The notes under the pieces were generated by a model, which worked only from the letters and a program-made list of their open reading frames with translations, ran no database searches and had not been told where the DNA came from. 64,000 nt of DNA from Gnetum montanum (taxonomy: Eukaryota > Streptophyta > Gnetopsida > Gnetales > Gnetaceae): assembly GCA_015680685.1 (NCBI GenBank), contig MNCI01016614.1, forward strand, positions 31,678 through 95,677, read 5' to 3'. The position numbers and the translations under genes were made by a program. This document shows, piece by piece, positions 22,693 to 35,259 of this stretch (its first letter is position 1; every line of letters starts with the position of its first letter).

Positions 22693-23578
22693 TTATGGGA
22701 CGCGATATCGCATGGGCCACGATATCGTGTCCGTTGTGACATCGCATCCCTCGCAATATCGCGTCCGTCGTGATATCACGTCCGTCGTGATATCGCATCC
22801 CTTGCGATATCGCGTACGCGATATCGCATGTGGCTGCAATGTCTATAAATAAGAAGCGGCTCTCCCTTGTTTCACATCATAGTTTAGATTGTAGCTAGAC
22901 TCTGGCAGTTTGATCCCTCCAGAGTTAGATTATTTTTCCCATGTCTGCCCGTAGTGTGGTGAATGTAATTGTACGACATCCTTTATTCGAGTGTGACGTA
23001 CTTGGACACACACATGACCGGAAATAAAGATCGAGATTACTTCATCATTGCAGCATTCACTTTGTTGTTTATTTATTTATTTAAATGTTATTTATTGCTT
23101 TCATAGTTAATCTTTCTTACCCTTATCTCCTAGATCACGGAATGAGTACAACTTGATTACGAGCATTTAAGTGTGACTACTTGGTAACCCAGTGGTGTAC
23201 CTAGGATCTGTGCTTGGTAATCCTAGTGGTAGTTGTGCACGAAGTCCAAGATGTGTACGGATGATCAAGGAACGACTGCTCATCGCACTTAGGCTAGATT
23301 AGATTCTCTTACCCTTTTCCTCCTAGCTTAGCTTAGTTAATATTATTTTTCACTGCCTTCAGGAGTAGCGTTAGAATTAGGAACAGATCATACACCTCAC
23401 TCTAGACTAAACCACACGTGACAAATATAATACTAGTCTAGGTGGGAAGACAGTGAACTACGACCTAAGGTTAATGATCTAGGTGCCACAACTAGTCCGT
23501 CTGTGGAGTTCGGCCGGATCATGCGTGAAAACACTCGTATTCGTATGGTTGAGTGTAGGGGTACCTCACCACTCATCA
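22693..23578 (+). repeat. element A 5' LTR
   Basis: It runs from T(T)ATGGGACG to CACTCATCA. The U3 palindrome array lies at 22,696-22,830, TATAAATA at 22,844-22,851, a CTTTATTCGAGTGTGACGTAC block near 22,981 and repeated GGTAA(C/T)CC...AGTGGT segments in U5. Confidence 0.88.
22696..22830 (+). promoter_or_regulatory. U3 array of GATATCG palindromes
   Basis: Six to seven units of the type GCGATATCGC/GTGATATCAC are packed in about 130 bases. One perfect 24-base palindrome (22,804-22,827) is made of two GCGATATCGC halves around GTAC. It ends about 17 bases before the TATA box, so it is placed as an enhancer or silencer-binding array. No known binding protein is inferred. Confidence 0.7.
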
Positions 23579-23579
23579 T

Positions 23580-23597
23580 TGGGGCTATTGCTGGGGA
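23580..23597 (+). other. element A primer-binding site (decayed tRNA-Asp type)
   Basis: The 18 bases after the LTR align with the perfect tRNA-Asp-complementary site of element B (38,581-38,598), with mismatches at a few positions. The TTGC and GGGGA core are kept. Confidence 0.7.
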
Positions 23598-23722
23598 TGA
23601 TGCTAGTTATCTAGATTAGTTATATCATACAAGGTCACTGTATAGGAATTAACGATATATCTCTTAAGAAGAAGAATTAATTATAAAAAGTCACATACGA
23701 ATTTAGACACAGTTTCACAATC

Positions 23723-25708
23723 ATGCCTCTCCTATAAGACTACAATAATGCCACACTTAGTGAGGAAATTCATTGGAGAACTGATGAATTATATGATAAT
23801 GAAGATTGGGGTACGCAATCTGAGGTGGGAGTTTCTTATAAACATGAACAAAAGCAACGTCATTCCAACACATGAAAGCATAACTTACCCAATGACGATG
23901 AACCCCCACTGGCCACTACAAGCCTAACGCAAACGCAAGAGGCCGTTCGAATCTCATGTAGGCATCGCAAAGAGAGTCGACTACCCATGCTCGATTTAAA
24001 CAACTTCCCTACATTTTTAGGAGGCTATGACGTAGATCCGCATCAACATTTACAAGCCTTCTACGATGCCTGCACATGGAATAACATTGATAACGGGTGG
24101 CAAAAACTTAAGCTCTTTCCTATGACACTCTTTGACCAAGAAAAAGTATGGTATAGATCATTAAAATCAAATTCAATACGATGCTGGTCAACAATGGTAG
24201 AAGTTTTTAACGAAAAATATCAAACCTACGCAAGAGTGTCAGCCTTGAGAAAACAAATCCAAGGATGGAAACAAGCACAACATGAACCCTTGGACATGGC
24301 CTTAGAAAGATATTATGCACTATTAAACAACTGTCTAGGCCATGGGTTTTCCGAGGAAAGGCTAATGCACCATATTATTGATGGGCTATGTAATGAAACA
24401 AGAGAGACCTTAGGAATATATGCCCAAGGTCAACTATATGAACTACAAACCCATCAATTCCAAGAGCTTATTAAGCGGGTAGCAAAAGAAGAAGGAGAAA
24501 TGGCTAGATGGGAGAGTGTTGAAAAACATCAACGGGACCAAAATTTCAACTTAAAAAAGGTCCATGACCATACAAAGGAGAAATCAACTAATCTCAAGGT
24601 GGAAACATCATCTTTGCCAATACAACAATCATTAGAACAAGCCGAGGCAAAGATCAATAAGATGTTGGAATGGATGTATCAAAAGTGTGGAGAATTTATC
24701 AACACCATTGGAGATAGAGTTTTGACAACCCAAGAAGCAGGATAAAACATTAGACATTCGGAAAAAAAGAATGAAGGGAATAAGTGCTCAATTGCCAATC
24801 CTATGTATGAATGCAACATATGCCTGTATGATCACCCCAAAGACCAATGCCCAATATTGTTACATCTACATGAGCATTGGGGAACCACGTTACATCTAGA
24901 GTTCGTACAGAGATACTGTGTTTGACCACAATGGCAACAATCCCAGTTCTGGGGGAGACCACCCTTAGACTAGAGGCACCCTTCATATTATCCGAACCCA
25001 AACCCTTATCAAGTTCAACATCTTATTTCTCCAACTGGGCCACCGCACTATATCTCACCACAGTACTATTCTCCACAATACTATCAGCCCATACCTCCAA
25101 CACAACCACCACCTTGTGCACCTTATACTTCTCCTAACTTTCAACATTCTCATCCTTTCCCTCCTTCCACGGTGCCACCAACTATTCCTAAGGTACCTGC
25201 ACCACGGCAGCAGCCCACGAACAACACTTGTGCTACTACTACCAACAACAGTGAGAAACCTCCTCAACATCCAAAGCACCCCTTCTTTAAACATAGCAGT
25301 AAGAAGGGAAAACATAATTCTGAGGCCACTGCATCTTCCAACTCAACACAAGCCCCACACTATGGTGCACCCTTACCTTTGAACCCAACGCCTCATGTTA
25401 CTTCAACAGGGCCACCAACTCACACTCTAACAACCATACGGCCTAATGAACACAACCATGGGAGGCATCAACCCAATCCTTGCATACCATCTAATGGTCA
25501 CAAACATCGTAGTGGGTCAACTCGTTAGCCAGGAACTACATTGTATAAAGTGCCCCACTATGCTTATTATAATCAAGTGTGTGAACCTTGAGGGGACAAG
25601 TATGGCCAAGCCCCAATACTTCCAACATGCAAGGATCCTCATTTTCCATTTATTAATCCTTGCCATACTCAACCGATTAGTTATGGGGGATATCCCTCAT
25701 TCCAATAA
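23723..25708 (+). pseudogene. element A gag (interrupted by stops)
   Basis: A single reading frame can be followed from ATG 23,723 to TAA 25,706, with internal stops at about 23,735, 23,873, 24,743, 24,926, 24,971, 25,526 and 25,592. The capsid-like Retrotrans_gag domain lies at about 23,987-24,520 (GGYDVDPHQHLQAFYDAC, ESW-type VWYRSLK, YQTYARVSALRKQIQGWKQ, IIDGL). A long open part spans 23,987-24,745. After the next stop a zinc knuckle CNICLYDHPKDQC (CX2CX3HX4C) lies near 24,809. The C-terminus is rich in Pro, Gln, Tyr and Asn. Gag coats the RNA genome and builds the particle. This copy cannot make a full protein. Element C carries the same gag on the other strand. Confidence 0.85.
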
Positions 25709-27527
25709 CAAGCAGGATTAATAAATATTTTTCAGTTTCTTTAATTTTACAACTTTTTATTTTATCTTTTTATGTTTTTGTCTTTTCATGTTTTTGTAAG
25801 TAATCTTGTCTATGAATAAAACACTCATGTGGATCATTGGTTGAGGTGTGTTTTATGTTATTAAGTCATGAGTGGTCAATTATTTGAAACAGTGAGCCCA
25901 TTACACCCACTCATCCACTCTAAAAATAAGAGGTTCTGTACGAGGGTACAATGATATTCTTGATATTTCTAAAACTTAAAATTGATTTTGTGTTCATTGT
26001 ACCCAAAATGAAGAAGGATGGACTAAGAGGGAATGATTAGGGTGTGACATCAAGGGGACTTGCGGATTCTCTTTGGTGATGTCTGTGGGAGTTATCATGC
26101 AACGTGGTTGTACTAAGATCCTTGTAGATCTAATGAAAAATGGAAGTAAGAGTAATCAAAAGGGCACTTGGAAATCAAATGCTATTCTAGGGGGTCCCAT
26201 TGGAAAGACATGCACCCATGCCTGAAGGTTGGTGGCTTCTTTGGTTTCAGTAAAGTGAAAAAAAAGGGAAAGAAAAATAAAAAAAATAAAGTGCCATAAA
26301 AAAAAAAATCACTCCTCCCTTGTACTAAATGCCAAGTGATCGTACACCTTGTTGTTATGGTACTCATAGTTTTTCATCATGGGATGAAATAATGCGATGT
26401 CACTGATTAAAAGGATGGACTTGGTCCTGATCTTGGAACGATGGGTTAATGACACCTTAATCATGCTTTACATGTAGGATTCACTATGCCCTGGGTCAGT
26501 TACCTGATGTCCCAATCTCTATGATCCCTTTCTATAGTTCATCTCATCTCACTATTCGTGTAATTGTAGCTCGTGTCATGTGTAGCATAGAATTCTTACC
26601 TCATTTCAGTGATATTTATATGTGTGTGTTTTGTGGAGTTAGTGTGGATTACATTTAACCCTTCTAGTGCCCATGGACACTTTAAGTGTGGTTACACAAG
26701 GGAATTATAGGTTGGAACTTACTTTGGGGAGGACCTACTTTTGTAATTTTCACTTATGACATAGCACACACACACCATTTATTACCCTCAGCATATTGTT
26801 GATGATATTCTTTCCCTTATTACTATCCCTCCGATTCAACGTCCTTATGAATCATCACATAGCCTTTTTCTCTATCACCCAAGGTCCTTATTGATAAAAC
26901 CCACAAATCATTATTTGTGCCCTTAAAACCATCTAATTACCTGGGAACCCCTTAACAATCGTCCAAATGTCCTTAGTTTACATCATTTAATTTCAACAAC
27001 ATATTAAAAATTCGGTACATTCTCTAAGTGCCCTAACTTTGATAAAAATATATATACGTGACCTCCCCACAACACTTACCATTATTTTCCACTATTCACG
27101 TGGGGGGAGTTTTTCAAATTTTTTCTCTACGACTTGTGATTGTGAGACCCTTGCTTTTATACCTATATCTTGCTCGCTAGTGCTCCGATTTTCATTCCGT
27201 TCGAACCTACTTGACCCCGGAGTGTTCAGCTTAGTCATGGGAGAGGGGCACATGCTGAATAGTGCATAAATTTTTTGAAATTCATCATCGCCTGCCTGAA
27301 GGACATCTTTAAGGGTAATTAGTTCTAAAATTAAGAATAAAATGTGTCAAAAACAATTTCATCCCCTTAGCTATACCAGAAAATTAAATTTGGAAACCAC
27401 CTAAGCAAAGAGGACTTAACACTATAATCTTTTGGGGACATGTTCTTCCAATAATTAACATCACACGAAAATAAAGTAAATCTATTAAGGCAAGCAGTAA
27501 GGTATAACCTAACTTTGGTAACAACCT
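25709..27527 (+). other. element A non-coding spacer between gag and ORF2
   Basis: Landmarks shared in the same order with elements B, C and D are a T-rich ACAACTTTTTATTTT run, GTGTGACATCAAGGGGACTT (about 26,041), an A-rich run (about 26,259-26,310) and TTTGGGGAGGACC (about 26,723). A region at 27,039-27,270 is similar to C 60,279-60,521. It contains a TATATATACGTGACC sequence and a GTCATGGGAGAGGGG purine motif (27,233-27,247). Confidence 0.6.
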
Positions 27528-27556
27528 TACTAACAGTTGGTCCCGTGTGATTGTAG
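27528..27556 (+). promoter_or_regulatory. branch point and 3' splice acceptor before ORF2 (element A)
   Basis: TACTAAC (27,528-27,534) is a perfect plant-style branch point. GTGTGATTGTAG ends at 27,556, 23 bases after the branch A, and the ATG of ORF2 starts at the next base. The same arrangement is present in elements B, C and D. Confidence 0.65.
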
Positions 27557-28153
27557 ATGGCCCCGAAACATGGACAATAGGAAGGTCCTGCTTAAGGTGT
27601 GATCGAACGATCTTGGAGAGGTGGAAGATAAGATCCTACCAGATAACATGCAGAATAGGAGGAACAATCATTCAGTGTTCATCAAGAAGATCCTCCTACC
27701 ATACGGTCCAGGTAGGTAGAAGCAGGAGATACCCTCTTTGAAAGCGGTGCCTGGTACTTAGGGGAAATTTACCAATTTTGGTACAATAAAGAAGAAGGCA
27801 CCATGGTTAACATTTGTGGTGTGACTATTGATTTCTCTGTTCAAGCCATTTTGGAGGTATCAAACCTTCCAAATATAGGGCCAAAGGTTGCTCAGATCCA
27901 GCTGGACACTTTCAGAACCAGGCAACTTAATAAACTATTGACAGAGAATAAAAGGGTGGCGGAAGAAAAAGAGAAGGCTGACTGGGCTACCTCTATGGCA
28001 CAAGTGTAAACTTACACGTACACCAAGGCACTCAAGGCCTTACAAGAGGAGAAACTCTAGGCCATACTTCAATGCCATCAAATCCCAAGACCTGGAGTGC
28101 AAGAAAAGGGAAAGACGCCAATGGAGGAGCCATCACCACCAAGAACTACATGA
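27557..28153 (+). pseudogene. element A ORF2 (internally deleted coiled-coil / plant transposon protein)
   Basis: The frame starts MAPKHGQ, has early stops and a frame change, then reads LFESGAWYLGEIYQFWYNKE and EVSNLPNIGPK. It jumps directly to QLDTFRTRQLNKLLTENKR and a charged helical tail. In element C about 1.2 kb of sequence lies between NIGPK and QLDTFR, so this copy carries a large internal deletion. The role of the protein is unknown. Its N-terminal part resembles the 'putative plant transposon protein' domain found downstream of gag-pol in Athila/Tat-type elements. Confidence 0.65.
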
Positions 28154-28300
28154 GTTCCAAGTTTTTGTAAATATTCTGTGTGTTGTGTCTTTGTTTTGTT
28201 TTCTTCCCACACTACGGCATCATCCCATTTATTTTTCCAGCTAATAACCCCATACCTATCCATTGTGTAATCACTATAACTCAAGGATGAGTTTTTATTC

Positions 28301-28313
28301 AGTCGTGGGGGTA
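28301..28313 (+). other. element A polypurine tract
   Basis: AGTCGTGGGGGTA directly precedes the TGATGGG start of the 3' LTR, the site where plus-strand DNA synthesis is primed. Confidence 0.75.
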
Positions 28314-29148
28314 TGATGGGACGCGATATTGCATCCCCCACGATATTGGGTATGCGATATCATGTCTTCCCCTACGATATCGCGTACACGATATCGTAGT
28401 CCACCACAATGTCTATAAATAAGAAGCAGCTCTCCCTTGTTTCACATCATAGTTTAGATTGTAGCTAGACTCTGGCAGTTTGATCCCTCCAGAGTTGGAT
28501 TATTTTTCCCGTGTTTGCCTGCAGTGTGGTGAATGTAATTGTACGACATCCTTTATTTGAGTGTGACGTACTTGGACACGCACATGACCAGAAATAAAGA
28601 TCGAGATTACTTCATCATTGCAGCATTCACTTTGTTGTTTATTTATTTATTTAAATGTCATTTATTGCTTTCGTAGTTAATATTTCTTACGCTTATCTCC
28701 TAGATTGCAAAATGAGTACGACTTGATTACGAGCATTTAAGTGTGACTACTTGGTAACCCAGTGGTGTACCTAGGATCTGCACTTGGTAATTCCAGTGGT
28801 AGTTGTGCACAAAGTCCAAGATGTGTACGGATGATCAAGGAACAGCTGCTCATCGTACTTAGGCTAGATTAGATTCTCTTACCCTTTTCCTCCTAGCTTA
28901 GCGTAGTTAATATTATTTTTCATTGCCTTCAGGAGTAGCGTTAGAATTAGGAATAGATCATACACCTCACTCTGGACTAAACCATACGTGAAAAATATAA
29001 TGCTAGTCTAGGTGGGAAGACAGTGAACTACGACCTAAGGTTAATGATCTAGGTGCCACAACTAGTTTGTCTACGGAGTTCGACAGGATCGCGCATGAAA
29101 ATGCTCGTATTTGTATGGTTGAGTGTAGGGGTACCTCGCCACTCATCA
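28314..29148 (+). repeat. element A 3' LTR
   Basis: It runs from TGATGGGACGCGATATTGC to CACTCATCA. The U3 palindromes are fewer and more mutated than in the 5' LTR. The TATA box is at 28,424-28,431. Confidence 0.9.
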
Positions 29149-29852
29149 ATAGCCAAATTTTTGTAGTTTGATTTCTTGTAGTTATCAATGAGTGCTTGTA
29201 GTATGAATATGAGTTGATTCTACAAAGTCTTATTTAAGTGACTTGTACTTGGACGTAGTCCATGAACAATAATAAGATTGAGATTAATTCATATTCATTA
29301 CAATACTTTGACTTAGTATAGAATTTACTTTTTCATTTTTTTAATTCACAATGTAATTTAGAAGAATGTTTACATTTCTGTATATATTAACAAATTGATG
29401 AAATAAGTGTGATCAATCTCAAACATAAACTTGTATTCGATTGGTAATCCTAGCAGTGCTATTGCTTAGTTTGCCTAATAACATAATGCTTGGTAATCTT
29501 AGTAGTGGATACATAAGTCTAAGATGTAAATGATAAGTTGAAAATAAACACTCATTTCCTTTAGGCTAGTTCAAGTTTTATTTTCTTGTCATTATATCAT
29601 TAAATAATTAATTACATTTATGTTTTTATTTAGCTCAGCCACAGTCACATAACATCAGTGATCATATGCCTCATCTTGGACTAGATCATACGTGCTAAGA
29701 ATTACTTCTAGTTCAAGTGGAAAGATAACAACTTATGATTTCACATCTAACTATCTAGATACTCTACTAGTTTCATCCATAAATTATGACATGATCTCTC
29801 ATAATGTTTGTGAAATATATGATTAGATGTAGGATATCCTTACTGCTTATCA
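29149..29852 (+). mobile_element. element E, remainder of 5' LTR
   Basis: It continues the LTR begun at 22,509 and ends TGCTTATCA. The next bases (TTGATGTTATCATTAGGA) align with the primer-binding region of element A. It shares the AATAATAAGATTGAGATTAATTC block with the solo LTR at 20,753-21,760. Without element A the LTR is about 883 bases long. Confidence 0.75.
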
Positions 29853-30832
29853 TTGATGTTATCATTAGGAATGATGCTAGTGATCTAGACTATTTAGATT
29901 ATATTATAAAAAAGTTAAAAATTTAAAGATTTATTTTTGAAATTATTATATGTTGTTAAGGATACACATACTAAATCAATCATGTTTGATTCTCATAATT
30001 CAAAAAATCTACCATGTAATGATAATTCTACAAGGGGTAATGATGGAGTAGGAGACAATGAAGATTGATGTGTACCATTACAATTAAAGGTCTTTTATGT
30101 CCATGAAGATTCTTACATGCTTGGCTTCAATTTTGCATTTCATTAGGATGATTAGTTCTAGTGGAATGATTTGTAAGGTAACATTGTATTGCCACTTAAT
30201 AAAGCAGTTCTATCTAGGCTTCAAGCTGCACTTATGAGATATGGTCTTGGCCATATCATGTTGATAAAAAACATGATCAAATACTATCAACCAATAGAGG
30301 CCTATCATAGACTAGACTAGATGATGGAAGCATGATATGAAGTAGAGAAGAATAAGCACTCTATTCTTGTAACATCCTAGGCCAAAAGAGAGAGCAATGA
30401 TCACTAGTTAGATAGGTCTAAATTCTAATATTATCCCATAGTTAATGTTAATGATTTAGGCAATATAAGGCTATGTTCAACCATGATAAATCATACTCAA
30501 AGAGATGGAATAGGTTCTAGAATAAGGAAAACCTTGAGACCTAGGGACTTTAGTAGGTAAAGAGCATAAGACCAAAGGAACCTCCAAAGAAGAGCAAGAT
30601 GACATGGATTTTCCAATTCTTCATCTTTCTCTTCATCTTCACCATTAAGCTACAATAAGAATAAATGTAAATAAGGAGGAAGTTCCCAAGATAGATAACT
30701 AAGGGAAGATGATAGGAGATATCATGGTAGACATATTGATCAAGATTGATATGGAGATAGAGATCAAGATTAGAACAAAGATAGAGGATAAGCTAGAAGA
30801 GACAAAAAACTGCGATGGTAAATGATGAATCA
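29853..30832 (+). pseudogene. element E leader and N-terminal gag frame (split by element D)
   Basis: Broken translation around 30,100-30,340 reads GNIVLPLNKAVLSRLQAALMRYGLGHI...YYQPIEAYHRLD. This matches the first part of element B's polyprotein (GNILLPPDC...FRALVRYGMQELI...YQPTNAQRIRD). The rest of E's gag continues at 48,121. Confidence 0.7.
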
Positions 30833-31707
30833 TGTTTTACATGGGCCTTGATATCGAGTATTTGATATTGGGGTGGCCACGAAATCAAGTACATGATATC
30901 AAGTATATGATATTGTAGCCCAAGATGCAATATCAGGTATGCGATATTGCAGGGTATTCTTGAGCCTATAAATACAACCCTTGGGCACGTGATTTGTGGA
31001 AATTTTTTTTTCAATCAAGTAGAAAAATTCTTGCAGTTTGTTCATTTGAGAGGTAGAATATTTTCCAAGTGTCTGCAGCAGGAGGTCTAAGTGTAATTGG
31101 ATCTTTATTCAAGCATTGATGTACTTGAACACACCATTGTGTTGGCAATAAATATGAGCTCTTTGATTCATCCTTGTAGCACCTGAGACTTTCTATCTTT
31201 ATGCATTTATATATTGTGATTTCATGCAATTCATATTTAACGTTATTCATTCACCAAATAATTTTGATTAATTAAGAAATTAATTAAAATACACAATCAT
31301 GACCCCTTTGAACATATGTGTGACACTTGGTAGCTTAGAAATAGTTAGCACTTGATAGCCTAGCAGTGTTTACACGAAGTTCAGGATGCGTTCAAGAAGT
31401 GGGGACAGTTGCTTGTGTTAGGCTAGATTAGACAATAGTTCACTTAGCATTTAATTACTCTCACTTTCATTATTTTTTTAGGTAATAAAATTGATAAAAC
31501 ATAAAATGATAAAAATCTTATGCCTTAGTCACACTTAACCATACACTTGCATTTCACAAGTGAGACTGGGAAGACAACGAATAGACAATGTGAACTCACC
31601 ATTTAGCTTTAGCTTACTTGATAAATAAAGTTTGTGGAATTCAACCAGATCACACATGAATGCCTATGATTCATATGGTTGGATGTAGGGTACCTTGCCA
31701 CTCATCA
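30833..31707 (+). repeat. element D 5' LTR
   Basis: It runs from TGATGAATCATG to CCACTCATCA. U3 has decayed palindromes (GATATC/CGATATT...), TATAAATA lies at 30,967-30,974, and a CTTTATTCAAGCATTGATG block follows. Confidence 0.88.
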
Positions 31708-31708
31708 T

Positions 31709-31726
31709 TGGTTCCATTGCCAGGGA
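31709..31726 (+). other. element D primer-binding site
   Basis: TGGTTCCATTGCCAGGGA differs from element B's tRNA-Asp site at a few positions and lies one base after the LTR. Confidence 0.75.
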
Positions 31727-31863
31727 CTTTAGTTTTACATGTGCTATGTAAACTTAGTAACCTTGTTGTTTAAACCCTAAGGTCAAATCTTACAAAAACA
31801 AAATTATTATTATAACTAAATTAAATCTTAACCATACCCTGCATATAGATTCACTAATATAAA

Positions 31864-34330
31864 ATGTATTCTTCTCATAGGAGCCTATCTTCGCCAAGGA
31901 CAGACCAAGTGCCTCAACAATATTGAGTGGTATATGCTCATCTTGATGAGTATGTACCAGACTTTACCTTCATCTTACATTAAGATGAAATGCTGTGGTG
32001 GCATGACATGGAGGTAGCATTGTGTTTCCACTAGATCAATTTGTTCCAGCTATACTCTAGTTAGTGCTTGCATGACATGAACTTCAACATCTTCACATGG
32101 AGTATGAGATGAAACATCCCGATTCAAGGGATTACCATCCCATTGAAGCACAAAGGTTAAGGGATCATTAGATGGAGCAACAACATGAGCTTTTGAAGGA
32201 CAAGGGGTCAAATACTTTTCCAACTCCACTTGGCCCATTGGATGGAGACAAACACTTATCTAGGAACTTTTCCTTTGGTGACACTCCTCTCTTTAAATTT
32301 GGTCAAGTGGCCCTCAACCAAAATGTGCAATCCATAATTCATAATCTTGGTTCTAGTTAGAATGGATCCAATGATAAAAATGGATATGGAGGAGCAAGTC
32401 ATGACAAGGGGACAAGTGGAAGTCATGATCGCAATCATGGTTGTGATCATCGAAGAGAAGGTAGTAGGCACTGGCACGATGCAAACCCTCCTTCCTCTTC
32501 CCCTTTGTAATATTCTTCTTCTTCATTTGGCCTAGATTGTGACTACAGAGGGCATGATTGTGATGGAGGTGATTGATGAGACTGAAACAATAGAAGTGAT
32601 TATTGGGATAGTTGCGATCGGAGGTGTGGGTGATCCAGAAAGGCCCATTGCCATGAAAGAAGGGTTAGTAGAGAACATCGTAGGCACAATTACTATGGAT
32701 TTGATAAACCTCTACTTGTCACTCAGAGCATGTTAAACATGCAGAGGCCATGAGGATTCCAACAAGGCATGTGACATGAACAACATCCCTTGATTTAAGC
32801 GAGGCAATGACGCTGATCCACAAAATCATCTCCAAGCCTTCTAGGATGCATGTGCCTTGTAGAATATTGATAACAATTGGCAAAAGTTGAAATTATTTCC
32901 AAGGACACTCATATAGGAAGCAGAAAATTGGTACTAGTCTTTGGACTCAAAATCAATTAGGTGGTGGAGTATGATATTAGAATTATTTAATGACAAATAT
33001 CAATGTACTCCCAAGGTTCCAACCTAAGGAAGTAGATCCAAGGGTGGAAACAAGGAAACCATGAGCCCTTGGATGCTACTATTGGCTGATACTGCTCTCT
33101 ATTGCATAAGTGTCTTGGCCATGGATATTCTCAGCTTGATCAACTCCACCATATTATAGACATGCTATGATCCAAAACAAGGAAAACCCTTGGTGTCTAT
33201 GCTTAAGGGAGACTGACAGAGTTAAGCACCCATCAAATCCAAAAGTTAATTGAGTAGGTAGCTAGGGAGGAGGGAGAATTTAGAAAGTGAGAAAGTGTAG
33301 AGGAACACAATAGGGATCCTTCCATTCATAAAAGGGGGGTTCAATTTTGGGATAGTGAGGTTGAGTCAACAAGAGATGAGATGGCTAATTAGAAAATCTT
33401 GCCACTTAGAGATTTTAGTCTAAAATTATGGCTAAGGTTGACCAACTATGGGACTTCATGGACAATAAGTTTCAAGATATTTTAAAAATTTTTGAAGAGT
33501 CCAAGGAACAAAGTGGTAAGCGTGAGCATTAGAGACATAAGAAAGTTGAATGTGCCATATCCAAGGGTAAGGGTAAGATGGCTACGATAGAGACAGTTCT
33601 AGATAGCAAATTAGATGATGATGGTGGGGGTGACATTTGCTAGTATGAACACCCTAAGGGATGCTGTCCAATTGTGTCACCCTTGTAGGAATTTGGGATG
33701 TATGCCTTACATCCATGACTTGCACAAAGGCAAACACCCAAAAGATTACCTTATCCACAAGGCAACTCTTGACAGTTCCACCAACCACAACATTATTATC
33801 CAAGTGGAACTCCACTGCAACCTTATGAATTGTACTAGTAGTGGTAGTAACTACAATTATGGGCGTTGGCACCTTCAAGATAGCACTACCCCTACTGGTA
33901 ACCAGATCCCTATGGTTATTATTTTTAGCAACCTTTATCTCCACAAGACTCTTCTGGTCATGTTTCTACTTACCAACCTCATCACTACCCTCCTAAAGTT
34001 TACCAACTTCCATATGCAAGGATGGATGCCACCTACTATCCTCATGCTCCTCCTATTCCTACACCTACACCTTTGCCTCTTGCACAACTACTACCTGCTC
34101 CATCCATGTAGGGTGAATTACGTGCCCAACCACAACAAAGAAATACTATGAGGGTGGTTAAATACCCTTCTTCTAACCTTACAGTCCACCAAAGCCCTCA
34201 AACACACTAGTGGTTGATGGCCCTGCTCCTCCAGTTTCCTTTGCATCACCTTTATCTAAGTCAAATTCAAACTAAAACCCCTCTTGAATCCATTTCATGA
34301 TGTTGACCCATGTTGTATCTAATTATATTT
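31864..34330 (+). pseudogene. element D gag, decayed
   Basis: ATG 31,864 starts MYSSHRSLSSPR, then DEYVPDFTFILH, parallel to the start of element B's frame. The Retrotrans_gag domain is visible in pieces from about 32,800 (NDADPQNHLQAF, NNWQKLKLFPRTL, ELFNDKYQ). Near 33,630 the zinc knuckle reads GDIC*YEHPKGCCP, so its second Cys is lost. Multiple stops and frameshifts. Confidence 0.8.
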
Positions 34331-34341
34331 GAGCGAACAAC

Positions 34342-34800
34342 TTGCCTAGGAAGTTAGCCAATCCCAAGAGTCCCTTAGTATATTTGCAAATTACCAAGAA
34401 TGAGCCTTGTAAAGCTCTTCTTGACTCTGGTTTTGGTGTCAATATGATCTTGCATGAGAGGTACACTATGTGGAACCTTTCTCCCTTGAAGAAGAGCAAC
34501 ATCAGGTTGGCGCTAGTAGACCAGTCCATCATTGTTCCATTGGGACTAGTAGAAGACATCGTGACCACCATTTGTGGGTGGTCATATCCTACTGACTTCC
34601 TAGTAATCAAGGTGAAGAACTACAAGGGGGACTTCCCAATTATTATGGGAAGGGCATTGTTAAGCACTGTTGATGCCAAAATGGGAATTAGAGATTTTTC
34701 CGTAGAGATATCCAAAGAAAATGAATTTAGCTTCTGCACACAATGGTACCTTGAATCACTATACACAATACATGGAACCCTCTTCATGTAAGCAGTGTGC
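34342..34800 (+). pseudogene. element D aspartic protease
   Basis: The open stretch contains ALLDSGFGVNM (catalytic DSG), ADQSI-type VDQSIIVPLGLVED and GDFPIIMGRALLSTVDA (flap and helix region). It is closely similar to the intact domain of element B at about 41,280-41,690. Retroviral-type protease cuts Gag-Pol. Confidence 0.85.
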
Positions 34801-35259
34801 ACCAGAAGCTAAAATCTAAAGATGTTTGTACGTGGCAACCATAAAAAAAGAAGGCACCCAGTGGTTGACAACTAATTCTAGTAGTAGTACATTGTGCATG
34901 GAACCTACTAAGGGCCTAAAGTGTCATTATGTTGCAAGTATGGATGAACTTAAGCAAGTTCATGACTAGCTCTCTGAGGAAGTAAATGATGATATCAATT
35001 GGGAAGAGTTGGATATTCCTAACAATTTCAAACAAGAACCCCTTGAATTAAAGACACTATCGACCGGAATGAAGTATGTGTTCTTAAAAAATGAAAAGTT
35101 GGTCATTATTAATGCCAAACTTACCGCAGAACAAAAGAAGATGTTGATGAATGTTGTGAAAAAATGATCAGTAGCCTTTGCCTTGTCATATTTTGAGCTC
35201 ATAGGAATAGATCCAAGAATATTCCACCAACTAATTTACATTAACCCTATTGTTAAGAA

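Larger units (their letters stand above)
22693..29148 (+). mobile_element. element A: non-autonomous Ty3/Gypsy (gag + ORF2, no pol), TSD ATAGC
   Basis: This is a complete element flanked by ATAGC at 22,688-22,692 and 29,149-29,153, inserted in the 5' LTR of element E. The order is 5' LTR 22,693-23,578, primer site, broken gag, a non-coding stretch of about 1.85 kb, splice-acceptor-like site, short ORF2, polypurine tract and 3' LTR 28,314-29,148. No protease, RT, RNase H or integrase motif was found. In the part I aligned by eye the two LTRs differ at roughly one base in 20-25, mostly transitions. The first base pair of the 5' LTR end reads TTATGGG where the 3' LTR reads TGATGGG. Confidence 0.9.

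Noticed and set aside
22696-22830. GATATCG array as a CAMTA (VCGCGB) or circadian evening-element site
   Set aside because: CGCG here is preceded by T, which breaks the CAMTA consensus, and AAAATATCT is not present; no known factor can be assigned.
25055-25315. Antisense open frames over gag regions (also 33,654-33,944, 40,101-40,526, 41,714-41,989)
   Set aside because: They overlap real gag or protease frames on the other strand and have no motif or start context; they are shadows.
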